Positions 28,483 to 36,918 of a stretch of 40,823 nt of DNA are shown one piece after another. The notes below the pieces were generated by a model that made no database searches, was not told the origin of the DNA, and was given only the letters and a program-made list of their open reading frames with translations. Source of the DNA: Planctomycetales bacterium (GTDB taxonomy: Bacteria; Planctomycetota; Planctomycetia; Pirellulales; Pirellulaceae); the NCBI GenBank assembly GCA_020426595.1, contig JAGQPS010000015.1, forward strand, positions 1 to 40,823. The letters run 5' to 3'. Position numbers and translations under genes: made by a program. Numbering within the stretch: position 1 is the stretch's first letter; each line of letters begins with the position of its first letter.

Positions 28483-29697
28483 ATGAATTCGCTTCGCATT
28501 GTGATGTTGTCGTCGGTTTGGCTTTTTTCCCTCTTGCCGGGCGCCTCAAACCGCTTGGCGGCCCAGGAATCGCGGGACGAGCCGCCGCTGATCATGGCTC
28601 ATTACATGCCGTGGTACTCGGCCGACGAGGGCGCGGGACGGTGGGGTTGGCATTGGACAATGAACCACTTCGACCCGACTCGGGTGACCGAGGGACGCCG
28701 GGAGATTGCTTCCCATCACTACCCTCTGATCGGTCCCTATGATTCCACCGACCCGATCGTCGTCGACTACCACTTACTCACGATGAAGGCCGCGGGGATC
28801 GACGGAGTCATCATTGACTGGTACGGCCGCGAGGAGTTTCGAGATTACGCCCAGTTGCATCGCGCCACATCGCTCGTGATCGAGCGGGCCGAGGCTTTGG
28901 ACATGAAGTTCATCATCTGTTACGAGGATCAAATCCTCGGCGCGCAGGTCGAAGCCGGATTGCTGTTGGAAGACCAAACCGTCGCGCGAGCCCAAGACGA
29001 CATTCGTTGGGTGGCCGAACATTGGTTTCCGCTCCGTGGTTATGTTCGCCTCGATGACCGACCGATCCTGCTTTCCTTTGGACAAAACGGCCTATCGAAT
29101 TCGCAGTGGACCGAGTGCCTCAAAGGGATCGATCTCCCGTTGCACTATGTGAGTCTGCACCGCCGACGCGAGACGGCGAGCGGCGCGTATGATTGGCCGC
29201 TCCCCGCGGAAGGACTCGATGCCGTCAAGCGTTTTGAATCCGAGAGTCGCGCATGGAGCCTCGCCATTCCCGTCGCGTTTCCGAGGTTCGTCGACATCTA
29301 CGAACAAGCGGGACTGCACGACAGTTGGGGGACGATTCACGATGACGATGGCAGGACGTTCCGAGCCACGCTGGCTCGTGCCCTCGCCAGCAGACCTCGT
29401 ATCGTGCAGATCGCGACCTGGAATGATTGGGGCGAGGGTACCGAGATCGAACCGAGCCACGAATTTGGTTATCGAGACCTCGAGGAGATCCAACGGCGAC
29501 GCAAGACGTGGGATCCCGATTACACCGAGGCAACCGCCGACGACATCCGTCTCGGCTACTTGCTTTACGAGGCGCGGCGAGCGGATCCCGATGGGTCCCA
29601 CCAGGAGCAATACGATCGACTCGTCCAAGCGATCGTCAAATGCGAATGGCCGCGCGCTCGAGCCCAGGCCGCATCGCTCGAAGACCGTACGCGGTGA
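28483..29697 (+). CDS. Exported GH71/GH99-like glycoside hydrolase
   Basis: The 404-residue protein has a Sec signal (residues 1-28, SLLPGASNRLAAQ) and then begins at once with a TIM-barrel strand (PPLIMAHYMPWYS). Motifs agree with the GH99-like family: YMPWY, GIDGVIIDWYG, KFIICYEDQ and the C-terminal IATWNDWGEGTEIEPS, which carries the conserved acidic residues; family members are endo-acting mannosidases or related enzymes. I infer a periplasmic or secreted enzyme acting on alpha-mannan-type or other sulfated polysaccharides, but the substrate cannot be read from sequence. No clear ribosome-binding site precedes ATG 28483; the next in-frame ATG at 28504 would shorten the signal. A WbsX-like glycosyltransferase-associated domain is the nearest alternative. 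Confidence 0.85.
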   Translation: MNSLRIVMLSSVWLFSLLPGASNRLAAQESRDEPPLIMAHYMPWYSADEGAGRWGWHWTMNHFDPTRVTEGRREIASHHYPLIGPYDSTDPIVVDYHLLTMKAAGIDGVIIDWYGREEFRDYAQLHRATSLVIERAEALDMKFIICYEDQILGAQVEAGLLLEDQTVARAQDDIRWVAEHWFPLRGYVRLDDRPILLSFGQNGLSNSQWTECLKGIDLPLHYVSLHRRRETASGAYDWPLPAEGLDAVKRFESESRAWSLAIPVAFPRFVDIYEQAGLHDSWGTIHDDDGRTFRATLARALASRPRIVQIATWNDWGEGTEIEPSHEFGYRDLEEIQRRRKTWDPDYTEATADDIRLGYLLYEARRADPDGSHQEQYDRLVQAIVKCEWPRARAQAASLEDRTR

Positions 29698-29745
29698 GTA
29701 GCGATGCCGCGTCCCTCACGCCTCGCCTCAGTCGACAAATCAAAA

Positions 29746-29786
29746 GCGTGGCAAAACCAAAGGAAACCCGAAGCGTGAGCGAGGGA
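29746..29786 (+). repeat. Dispersed intergenic repeat, copy 1
   Basis: The core GCGTGGCAAAACCAA plus GGAAACCCGAAGCGT appears here with one extra A between the two halves and continues with GAGCGAGGGA. A second copy, same strand, is at 40700-40729. It lies between the converging glycosidase and unknown-function genes. Confidence 0.85.
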
Positions 29787-29884
29787 TTCTTCGATCTCTG
29801 ATAAAGACCAACAACTCGAGACGCCACGAGCACTTCCGGTTAGCCCCATCCTTGAAGGCGCAACACTCCAGGCGGTGAGTCCCC

Positions 29885-30772
29885 TTACTCCGTCACCCTC
29901 GAGTCAGCGCAACGCTTGAGCCAGTCGAGTACGCGATCAATGGAGAAGGGTTTGCCCAGAACCGTCTCGTTGACCATGCGTTGCAAGGATTCCACGGATG
30001 GGTCGTCGGGTGGACCGTTCAGATCCTCGACACGAGGGTAATTCACCAATCGCAATCGCTCGGAAGTAAGCGCGGCTATCGCGGCGTCGGTGACTCCCGC
30101 TGGACCGCACCCCGCTTCGTCACGGATCCAGCCAACGACTCGTTCGAATGAGAAGCCGGAATCGGACTCGTGCCACACCGACTCGCCACGGACCCAGCAG
30201 GCTTCCAGACCAACCTCGCCCACCAACGCCGACAACGCCTCGAAAGTCTCTCGATCCTGCGCCTCGATGACGATCCACGCCGAGGGTTCGGAAGCCGAAG
30301 GGCGCGGTGCCGTTGCCAGGGAAAGCTTGCGGGTCCTTGCTCGGCGAATCGATTCGCTCAACCATTGTTCGACCGAGTTCCAGGTTCTGGGGCGCCAATT
30401 CCGAGGCGCCAACCAATCGGCGTTGAGCTGCCGCCACTCGGTCCACCGCACGCGCTCCATTCCATCGACGGGAAAGCCGGTTCGCATTTCGCCGTCACAC
30501 CAAGGCCCGACCACTTGAATGCATCGAGCCAACGGAGCCGCCACGTTCCAGGCCTCCACGATTCGTTGATCGAGCAAGCCGGGACGAGGCGTCCAGAATA
30601 CGACACCGCCGACATTCTCGGTTGTCGCGACCTCGCTTAGCCAATCCGCATCGGCCCGGCGGGCCTCGTCCCACGTGACTCGTCCAACCGTCGATCGCAT
30701 CGCTTCAAGCGGGCCCCAGCGAAACTCGTCGCCGGCGATATCGCCAACAACCCACCACTTCGCCGTGTTCAT
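29885..30772 (-). CDS. Protein of unknown function, possibly two degenerate receiver domains
   Basis: I chose ATG 30772 (295 residues), which has GAGGA 8 bases upstream; an earlier TTG at 30835 adds 21 residues. There is no signal peptide or membrane segment, so it is probably cytoplasmic. Two alpha/beta halves are visible: residues about 5-125 (WWVVGDIAGDEFRW to RTGFPVDGMERVRW) and about 170-295 (SAWIVIEAQDRETFEAL to VLGKPFSIDRVLDWLKR). The second ends with a KPF motif at the position of the conserved lysine of response-regulator receivers, but neither half has a clear phosphoacceptor aspartate pocket. I suggest pseudo-receiver domains with low certainty. It is 88 bases downstream of the HTH-EIIA gene on the same strand, so a joint signalling role is conceivable. 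Confidence 0.6.
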   Translation of the reverse strand: MNTAKWWVVGDIAGDEFRWGPLEAMRSTVGRVTWDEARRADADWLSEVATTENVGGVVFWTPRPGLLDQRIVEAWNVAAPLARCIQVVGPWCDGEMRTGFPVDGMERVRWTEWRQLNADWLAPRNWRPRTWNSVEQWLSESIRRARTRKLSLATAPRPSASEPSAWIVIEAQDRETFEALSALVGEVGLEACWVRGESVWHESDSGFSFERVVGWIRDEAGCGPAGVTDAAIAALTSERLRLVNYPRVEDLNGPPDDPSVESLQRMVNETVLGKPFSIDRVLDWLKRCADSRVTE

Positions 30773-30860
30773 CGAACCATCCTCAATGACGCGAAACATG
30801 CTCGACAGCCCGTCGGGCCCTTGGTCCGTCGCCAAGACGACTGCGAATCACGAAGGCCGA

Positions 30861-31565
30861 CTAACCGTCGATCATCGCATCGTAATCGGCCACGACCTGA
30901 ACCGCTTCCGCGGAGGTTTCGCTGGCGCGCAGGCGAGGGACGAAATCAGGCAGCGCGAGCAAGCGGCTCAGGCGCGCGAGAGTTCTTAAATGAGTCGCAT
31001 CGTCGGTCGAGGCCAACAGAAAGAAGACATCGGTCAGGGCCCCACGCGGACCGCCGAAGGGAACGCCGTGCCGAGTCATTCCCAGACCGATCAATCGGTC
31101 GGGGAGAATACCGGGCAGGGGCCGCCGAGGGTGCAACAAGGCGACTCCGTTGTCGAGCGCGGTGGGATGCAATTCCTCGCGCTGCAGGATAGCGTCACAC
31201 ATCTCCTCAGGGTCCCACAACCAACCGGCATTCATCAAATGGTCGCACAATTCGCGGACAAGAGCCGTCTTGCTACGCGATGTCAAAGGAAGCTTGACGC
31301 AATCGACGGGAATCAAATCGGCGACCTTGATGATATCGCTCGTCCCGGTATCCTTCCGCTGACGCTGTTGCAGTACGTTCTCCACGCGCTCGAGCGCTTG
31401 CTCGTCCGCCACTCCGATTTGTTGTTCGAGCCAGTGGTGGATCTCCGACTCGTTGAATCGCCATTCGCCACCCACCTTGCGCCCCGGAATCTTGTCCCGA
31501 CTCGCCAGTTTCATGACTTGAGCCGGAGTCAGGTGAAGATAACTCGCAAGTTCCTCCAGCGACAT
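30861..31565 (-). CDS. HTH (excisionase-like) plus PTS EIIA(Ntr) fusion protein
   Basis: The 234-residue protein has an N-terminal MerR/excisionase-type helix-turn-helix (MSLEELASYLHLTPAQVMKL, then GRKVGGEWRFNESEIHHWL, residues 1-46) and a C-terminal EIIA domain of the PtsN type (about 80-234). The phosphorylatable histidine is H145 in DNGVALLHPRRPLPG. PtsN-type EIIA proteins receive phosphate from NPr and regulate nitrogen, potassium or carbon responses rather than move sugars; the HTH suggests direct DNA or RNA-polymerase contact. The start could instead be the TTG three codons earlier (31574), preceded by GGGGG. It lies 82 bases after hisG, with a small hairpin (GGAGTA-AAA-TACTCC, 31624-31638) between, and probably shares its transcript. 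No PTS permease, EI or HPr gene is present. Confidence 0.88.
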   Translation of the reverse strand: MSLEELASYLHLTPAQVMKLASRDKIPGRKVGGEWRFNESEIHHWLEQQIGVADEQALERVENVLQQRQRKDTGTSDIIKVADLIPVDCVKLPLTSRSKTALVRELCDHLMNAGWLWDPEEMCDAILQREELHPTALDNGVALLHPRRPLPGILPDRLIGLGMTRHGVPFGGPRGALTDVFFLLASTDDATHLRTLARLSRLLALPDFVPRLRASETSAEAVQVVADYDAMIDG

Positions 31566-31647
31566 CTCGTTCAATTTGTTTCCCCCGGACGCGAGTACTC
31601 GGACGGCGAAGCTGTACGACCTTGGAGTAAAATACTCCCGCTCGTAT

Positions 31648-32499
31648 CTACAGACGGCAGTTCGAGATCTTCGTCTCGAGAATGGCGGTGGCCCCAAGCT
31701 GATCGAGTTTCTCCATCACGTCGATCACGTCGTTCTTACGGACCATGGCTCGCACGGCACAGAGCGTGGCATCCTCGAGCGGATTGACGGTGGGTGAGTT
31801 GAATCCGGGCGTGAGCGCCTCGGCCTCGGCCAACCGATCGCGCGGCACGTTGTACTCGAGCAACGAAAACGCTCGAGCGATCACGACACCCTCGATACGC
31901 TTCACGATCCGATCACATAGCTCGGTCGACTCGGTGTGGTCGTTCTGAACCAGCACCGTTTCATACTGCCCAATATCCGTGAGCACCTTGAGTCGGTTGG
32001 CCGCGAGCGTGCTGCCCGTCTCGACCAAATCGACGATCGCATCAGCGACTCCCAGCGCGATCATGACCTCGACGCTACCAGTCAACAAAACGAGATGAGC
32101 CTCGATGCCATGCTCCGAGAGGAACTGGCGAGTCACGTTGGGAAAGCTGGTGGCGATTCGCTTGCCGTGGAGATCCTTGATCGCCTGGATTGGACCTTCG
32201 TCGGGCACGCAGACACTCAAGCGACAACGGCCGACTCCCAGCGGGAGCCGAAGCTTCAGATCGACCTCGGCCTCGGCCAACAAGTCGCTACCGGTGATCC
32301 CCATGTCGATCGCCCCCTCGGCGCACAACACGGGAATGTCCTCGGTTCGCAGGAAGGTCACGTCGACCGGGAGTTCCTTCACCTTGGCGAAGAGGCTGCG
32401 ATTCTGTCGGCGAAAGCTGAGCCCGGCATCCGACAACAATTGCTCGGCGAGTTCCGATAAACGCCCCTTGCTCGGAATCCCAATTCGAAATGGAGTCAT
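31648..32499 (-). CDS. hisG: ATP phosphoribosyltransferase, long form
   Basis: HisG joins ATP and PRPP in the first, feedback-controlled step of histidine synthesis. The 283-residue length identifies the long form with its own C-terminal regulatory domain (about 205-283), so no HisZ partner is required and histidine inhibition is expected. Visible motifs are IGIPSKGRLSE at the N-terminus, EGAIDMGITGSDLL, and the PRPP loop ADAIVDLVETGSTLAANRL near 150-170. The ATG at 32499 follows a GGTGG element. The upstream gene on the same strand is hisE, but a 508-base gap with an inverted repeat lies between, which is unusual for a his operon. The HTH-EIIA gene is downstream. Confidence 0.97.
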   Translation of the reverse strand: MTPFRIGIPSKGRLSELAEQLLSDAGLSFRRQNRSLFAKVKELPVDVTFLRTEDIPVLCAEGAIDMGITGSDLLAEAEVDLKLRLPLGVGRCRLSVCVPDEGPIQAIKDLHGKRIATSFPNVTRQFLSEHGIEAHLVLLTGSVEVMIALGVADAIVDLVETGSTLAANRLKVLTDIGQYETVLVQNDHTESTELCDRIVKRIEGVVIARAFSLLEYNVPRDRLAEAEALTPGFNSPTVNPLEDATLCAVRAMVRKNDVIDVMEKLDQLGATAILETKISNCRL

Positions 32500-33007
32500 G
32501 CCACCAATCTTCGTTTAGAGTCGAACGCGGCCCACGAGTGGGTGCATTGGAAAGAAGCCCAAGTCGGGAACGGTAACGCCCCAGGACCAACCGTTCCCAC
32601 GACGGGGCGACTGTATTAGTTGTCAAGTTTTGAGTCGGTACGCGTAACCTGCATTCGCGGAGCGAAAGCCGACGATGTCGCACGCCGGCGATCGGGCAAA
32701 CGGTGGAGCCAAGAACGGAGCCGCAAGAGTGTCGGCTTTCGCTCCGCGAAGGCACGTCTCTTTCAACCCAGTCGTCGGGAGACCTTCTCGATCAATATGG
32801 AGTACCTTCAGGTGGGCAACTCGATGAAGCCCAGCCCCGGCGCAGTCCTATTCTGATCGGATACCCGAGCTGTCGAAAGGGGCCAGTCTCGCGGCGTATC
32901 TCGCCGCTGATCATCGCCGACACTGGGAAAGTGTCTCGTGCCGGGGGCCGCTTCACCTGAGCCTGGGCCGAGCACGGCGTCTCCCGGCCGGTCCCGGACC
33001 GCCCCAG
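32500..33007. other. 508-base gap between hisE and hisG
   Basis: No convincing reading frame is present. The notable content is the inverted repeat at 32654-32750. The part nearer hisE (32751-33007) shows no structure I can name. The hisG promoter or leader is likely within the 150 bases before its start. Confidence 0.5.
32654..32750. repeat. Perfect 20-bp inverted repeat pair, REP/REPIN-like
   Basis: The arm at 32654-32673 (TTCGCGGAGCGAAAGCCGAC) and the arm at 32731-32750 are exact reverse complements, separated by 57 bases. Two palindromic units in opposite orientation in an intergenic space is the layout of REP pairs, which are mobilised by RAYT-type transposases. No transposase is in this window. 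On the transcript it would form a long hairpin between hisE and hisG. Confidence 0.9.
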
Positions 33008-33379
33008 TCACTCGGACTTCGCGGCACCCGGACGAGACGCCTTTTCGTCGATCCCAGAAACGCCAAACCTTCGGCCAAGCTCCTCTTCCACCTCACGCCA
33101 GTGCACGCCGCGCAGGCCGAGCAACACCATGAGATGGAACGTCACATCCGCCGCTTCCTTGATCGTGTGAACTCGCCCCTCTTCACCGGGCTCGCCAGCC
33201 GCCTCGATCACCTCGTGACTTTCCTCGAGAATCTTCTCCGCGATTTTGGGAATGCCACCTTGGAAAAGCTTGGTCGTGTACGACTTTTCAGGAGGATGAT
33301 CGCGACGATCCTCGATAACGGCCATCAGCTGATGAAGGATCGCCGCCGATCCGCTGGCTTGGCTGTTCATTTCATCCAC
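33008..33379 (-). CDS. hisE: Phosphoribosyl-ATP pyrophosphatase
   Basis: HisE removes pyrophosphate from phosphoribosyl-ATP in step two of histidine synthesis, using a metal held by acidic residues. The 123-residue all-alpha protein has the family motifs SYTTKLFQGGIPKIAEKILEES followed by HEVIEAA (metal ligands in EESHE), and KEAADVTFHLMVLL. It is stand-alone HisE, not fused to HisI. A GTG start at 33379 has GAGGA 6 bases upstream and is preferred to the ATG three codons later (33370). It precedes hisG on the same strand but at a distance. Confidence 0.95.
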   Translation of the reverse strand: MDEMNSQASGSAAILHQLMAVIEDRRDHPPEKSYTTKLFQGGIPKIAEKILEESHEVIEAAGEPGEEGRVHTIKEAADVTFHLMVLLGLRGVHWREVEEELGRRFGVSGIDEKASRPGAAKSE

Positions 33380-33459
33380 TCACTTTCCTCGATACCCCAA
33401 TCGATCAATCCGATCACGGCCCGGGCTGTCATCGCCTTACCGGTCATGTGCTGACTGTG

Positions 33460-33499
33460 AAATAAAAGACGGGCCTCGGCAAGATCACCGAGGCCCGTC
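33460..33499 (-). terminator. Rho-independent terminator of the Gfo/Idh/MocA gene
   Basis: On the minus strand a perfect 12-bp stem (GACGGGCCTCGG with CCGAGGCCCGTC, at 33468-33479 and 33488-33499) with an 8-nt loop is followed by TTTTATTT. It lies about 60 bases after the oxidoreductase stop and insulates hisE from it. Confidence 0.92.
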
Positions 33500-33560
33500 A
33501 TGGTTGGAACTTCACGAGACCTTATCGCGGGTCTCGTTCGACTGGGTCGAACCCGATCGA

Positions 33561-34955
33561 CTAGGCATCGAGGGTGTAACCGTCGCGGTACACCGGCTTG
33601 ATGATCCGCTTGACTTCCTCGTTGGCGCCAGCGGCCTCGAGCGTCTCGGCATTCCATTGCACCGCGTCACCCACGGTCTCGTGACCCGGGCCTTCGCCAG
33701 CGGCGACCCACACGGCCAAGTTGCCGAGCAACACCGTCTCGGAGAGCGGAGTCGCGTAGTTCGGGAAGTTCGAAACGGCTTCGCCTTCACCCTTGATCGC
33801 GTTGGCGAATTCCACGAAGTGACCCGGCGAGCGGGTGAAGCGAGCATCGCGGTTGCGAATTTCGCTTTGCGGAATGAACTGACCGTCACGCACGACACCG
33901 GTGTTGGTGCTGTCGCCGCCGTAGTCACCCGGCGAGAAGAGGTTGCCGTTCTCGCCGATGACCAAGGCACCGGAGCTGAACAGGTTGCCGTTTCCATCGC
34001 GCGGGCAGCCCGCCAGGATCGCCTCGGGAGGCAGCTTGCCACCGTCATACCAGTGCATGGTGACCGCGCCGCGATCTCCCAGGGCCGGGAACTCGTACAC
34101 GATCTGCGACCACTTCGGATAGGTCTGCTTGTTGTGACCATCGGTCGTGGCTTGAACCGAAGTCGGATCCTTGAGATCCAAGGCCATGAACGACATGTTC
34201 AGCGTGTGGCAAGCCATGTCGCCGAGAGCACCGGTGCCGAAATCCCACCAACCACGCCACTTGAACGGATGGTAGATGGCGTTGTACGGACGCTCCTTCG
34301 CCGGGCCGAGCCAGAGATCCCACTTAACGTGCTCGGGCACGGGCGGGTTGTCGGTCGGCATCTCGAGACCTTGAGGCCAAACCGGACGGTTGGTCCAGAT
34401 GTGGACTTCCTTCACGGCTCCGATCTCACCGGCGCGAATCAACGCGGCGCTCTTACGCAGCGTGCTGTCCGCCGTGCCTTGGTTACCCATCTGCGTCACG
34501 AGTTGCTTCTCGCGGGCCAAGTTGCCCATCAAGCGAGCCTCGTAGATCGAGTGAGTCATGGGCTTCTGGCAGAAGCAATGCTTGCCCATCCGCATCGCCA
34601 TCAAGGCGGCCGGGGCATGCGTGTGGTCAGGAGTACTGACCGTCACCGCATCGATGTTCTTGCCCATCTCGTCGAGCATGGCGCGGAAGTCGTGATAGAC
34701 AGCGGCACCAGGGAACTTCTCGGCGGCTCCCGCCAAGGTTTGATCGTCGATGTCGCAAACCGCGACCACGTTGCCGTTCGCCTTGGCGTCGGCCGAGTCG
34801 CTGGAGCCCTTTCCGCCAATACCGATACAGGCAAAGCTGATTTCATCGATCGCCATGCGGCTCGCCCGGGCGGATACGCCACCGGCGGCCCAGAAGCCCA
34901 CGCCGACGGCGGCCGTGGTCTTGATGAAATCGCGACGATTAGAAGATTGAACCAT
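33561..34955 (-). CDS. Tat-exported Gfo/Idh/MocA family oxidoreductase
   Basis: The 464-residue protein begins at ATG 34955, preceded by AAGGAG about 12 bases upstream, with a twin-arginine signal (NRRDFIKTTAAVGVGFWAAGG, RR at residues 7-8); the frame stays open another 46 codons upstream without a site. The mature protein has an N-terminal Rossmann fold (FACIGIGGKGSSDSADAK), the substrate-side motif VSTPDHTHAPAALMAM, the Gfo family lysine in HCFCQKPMTHS, and a C-terminal substrate-binding domain (WDFGTGALGDMACHTLNM). The Tat route fits export with folded NAD(P) cofactor, common in planctomycetes, which encode many paralogues of this type. The substrate, probably a sugar, inositol or amino-sugar derivative, cannot be predicted. 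It has its own terminator and so is probably a single-gene unit. Confidence 0.92.
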   Translation of the reverse strand: MVQSSNRRDFIKTTAAVGVGFWAAGGVSARASRMAIDEISFACIGIGGKGSSDSADAKANGNVVAVCDIDDQTLAGAAEKFPGAAVYHDFRAMLDEMGKNIDAVTVSTPDHTHAPAALMAMRMGKHCFCQKPMTHSIYEARLMGNLAREKQLVTQMGNQGTADSTLRKSAALIRAGEIGAVKEVHIWTNRPVWPQGLEMPTDNPPVPEHVKWDLWLGPAKERPYNAIYHPFKWRGWWDFGTGALGDMACHTLNMSFMALDLKDPTSVQATTDGHNKQTYPKWSQIVYEFPALGDRGAVTMHWYDGGKLPPEAILAGCPRDGNGNLFSSGALVIGENGNLFSPGDYGGDSTNTGVVRDGQFIPQSEIRNRDARFTRSPGHFVEFANAIKGEGEAVSNFPNYATPLSETVLLGNLAVWVAAGEGPGHETVGDAVQWNAETLEAAGANEEVKRIIKPVYRDGYTLDA

Positions 34956-35283
34956 GGGGAGAACACTCCTTCGCGAAGAAAGCGAATCTGGAAGCTCGGT
35001 ATCGACAGTGACCGGGAGTCGGAACGGACGCGCGATTCCGCTCCGCTCGTGATCGCTTGAGAGCTCGATACCGTTCGAGCCGCCAACGGTCACACCCTGA
35101 CCCTGCCTATCTACGCCTCACCCGTCTCCTTCGTTCGCACAAGCAAGCCAAGGAAGGGAAAACGCATGCACCGAACCGAAGCCATCGGTGAAGCCCGCTC
35201 TTTGGCGAGCGAATTCCCCCAAGGCTTCTGGAAAGGGTTGATATCAACCCGCACACGATAACTGCTGGCACTCGCTCAAGCAA
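34956..35283. promoter_or_regulatory. Intergenic region with a 16-bp palindrome
   Basis: No gene is seen. A perfect 16-bp palindrome, GGGTTGATATCAACCC, lies at 35235-35250, 34 bases beyond the mnmE stop and 280 bases before the oxidoreductase start. It has the form of a dimeric repressor site, but could also form a small hairpin at the end of mnmE; the distance from the downstream start argues against a simple operator. Confidence 0.45.
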
Positions 35284-36822
35284 TCATTTGCCGATGCAAA
35301 ACCGCGCGAAGACACGGTCCAATAAATCGTCGGTCGCGATCTCCCCGGTAACCGAGCCGAGCTCATTGAGGGCCAATCGCAGGTTGGCCGCGACAATTTC
35401 ATCCCCCCAAAGGCCGCGAACCGCCTCGGATGCCTCATCCAAGAATTCATCAGCCGCGCTAAGGGCCGAATGACACCTTTGAGCCGTTCCGTCAACCGCT
35501 CCCCCCGCCTGCAAAACAGTCGCCAACTCCGCCGCTATCCGCTGACGCAATTCCTCGAGCCCTTGCCCGGTCGCGGCGGAAACAGCACCAATCGACGCCG
35601 GCAAGGATGAAGCCGCCCCCTCCGTCGAACCAGGTGGAGCGGAAATTGGCACTCCTTCATCGACCTTGGTTGCCAGCAAGATCAGTCGCTCACTTGGCAA
35701 CGCGAGGGTCTCGCGGAATCGATTCAACATCAGAGGGTCGAGCGTCGTCCAAGTTTCGGCGGGCAAACAAAGAATCACTAAATCGCAATTGGCGATCGCC
35801 AGCAAACTCCGTTGCTGAGCGGCCGCATCCACGGCATCCAATGTCCAATGCGCTGCGCTGGCGACGGTATCCAACGGAGGCCGATGAGACTGTTCGCTGA
35901 TCGGCGATTCGACCGCTGACTCCGAGATCAGCGCGCCCAGCCCCGCGGTATCGATCAGCACGCACGCTTGACCCCCGCACTCCCACTCCGCCTCGAGGTG
36001 GTCGCGGGTCGTCCCACGCTGGTCCGATACCAAGGCCCAATCCTGATTCACCAGCGCGTTGAACAGCGTGCTCTTCCCGGCATTGGGAGGCCCCACGAGC
36101 GCGACTCGGGGCACGAGTCCCGAGCGGCGCCGTCCGTGGAACCGATCGATCAACTCGCGAACTTGTACTTGCGCGGCTTGCACCGCACGCAAGACCTCGT
36201 CGCTCGAAACGAACTCGATGTCCTCATCCACGAAGTCCAGCCCCGCCTCGAGATCAGCCAAGACTCCCAGCAGCGTTTCCCTCAGCGCTTGCAGCGGCCG
36301 GTACAGTCCTCCCGCCAGTTGATCGAGTCCCGTTCGCAGTTCGTTGGCGTTGCGCGCGTCGATGACACCCAACACCGCTTCCGCGCGAGTCAGATCGATG
36401 CGACCGGCTAGAAACGCCCGCAGGGTGAACTCGCCTCGCTCCGCGGGCCGCGCGCCCGCCGCCACGCAAGAAGCGATGAGCCGCTCGACTCGCCTTGGCC
36501 CGGCTCGCCAATGAAACTCAACAACCGGCTCACGAGTGAAGCTGCGGTCGGATGGCCACACGAACAAATCGATCGGTCGGCCGTCCTCGAGAGCACCGCC
36601 CTCGTCCAGCTCAAACGATTCGGTATCGTGGGTTGGAGCTGGACGAAGCGTGCCGCTAACCAGCGCCGCATGACTCGGTGGCCAACAGGCGGGATTGAGT
36701 GGCTCGAAGACTTCTCGTGCAACTTCCAAGGCTCGCTTGCCCGAAAGTCGCACGATGGAGCGAATGCCGGGTCCCGAGGCGGTGGCAGGAGCCACGATGA
36801 CATCGTCGAGATCGAATCGCAC
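35284..36822 (-). CDS. mnmE: tRNA uridine-5-carboxymethylaminomethyl GTPase MnmE
   Basis: MnmE with MnmG modifies U34 of several tRNAs. The 512-residue protein has the formyl-THF-binding N-terminal domain (about 1-118), a helical domain, the G domain (P-loop GPPNAGKS 244-251, GTTRD 270-274, DTAG 291-294, TKVD 385-388 in place of NKxD) and the terminal FARFCIGK whose Cys-509 is essential. The GTG start at 36822 has GGAG 9 bases upstream. Two things are odd. The segment after DTAG is about 29 residues longer than in E. coli (to CDLVILCLP near 346), and the general-base glutamate, 12 residues after D270 in E. coli, has no exact counterpart; E305 (+14) is the nearest. The usual HCHGG motif is reduced to VEFHWRAGPR. 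It follows yidC by 96 bases, the common bacterial order. Confidence 0.95.
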   Translation of the reverse strand: MRFDLDDVIVAPATASGPGIRSIVRLSGKRALEVAREVFEPLNPACWPPSHAALVSGTLRPAPTHDTESFELDEGGALEDGRPIDLFVWPSDRSFTREPVVEFHWRAGPRRVERLIASCVAAGARPAERGEFTLRAFLAGRIDLTRAEAVLGVIDARNANELRTGLDQLAGGLYRPLQALRETLLGVLADLEAGLDFVDEDIEFVSSDEVLRAVQAAQVQVRELIDRFHGRRRSGLVPRVALVGPPNAGKSTLFNALVNQDWALVSDQRGTTRDHLEAEWECGGQACVLIDTAGLGALISESAVESPISEQSHRPPLDTVASAAHWTLDAVDAAAQQRSLLAIANCDLVILCLPAETWTTLDPLMLNRFRETLALPSERLILLATKVDEGVPISAPPGSTEGAASSLPASIGAVSAATGQGLEELRQRIAAELATVLQAGGAVDGTAQRCHSALSAADEFLDEASEAVRGLWGDEIVAANLRLALNELGSVTGEIATDDLLDRVFARFCIGK

Positions 36823-36918
36823 CGCCAGTCACTCCACGAATCGCGGCAGGGTGAGGTCATCGTCTTGATGAGTGGCCGCGACGCCAATCAAGCCGTCGCG
36901 GCACGACTCGCGCGACCA

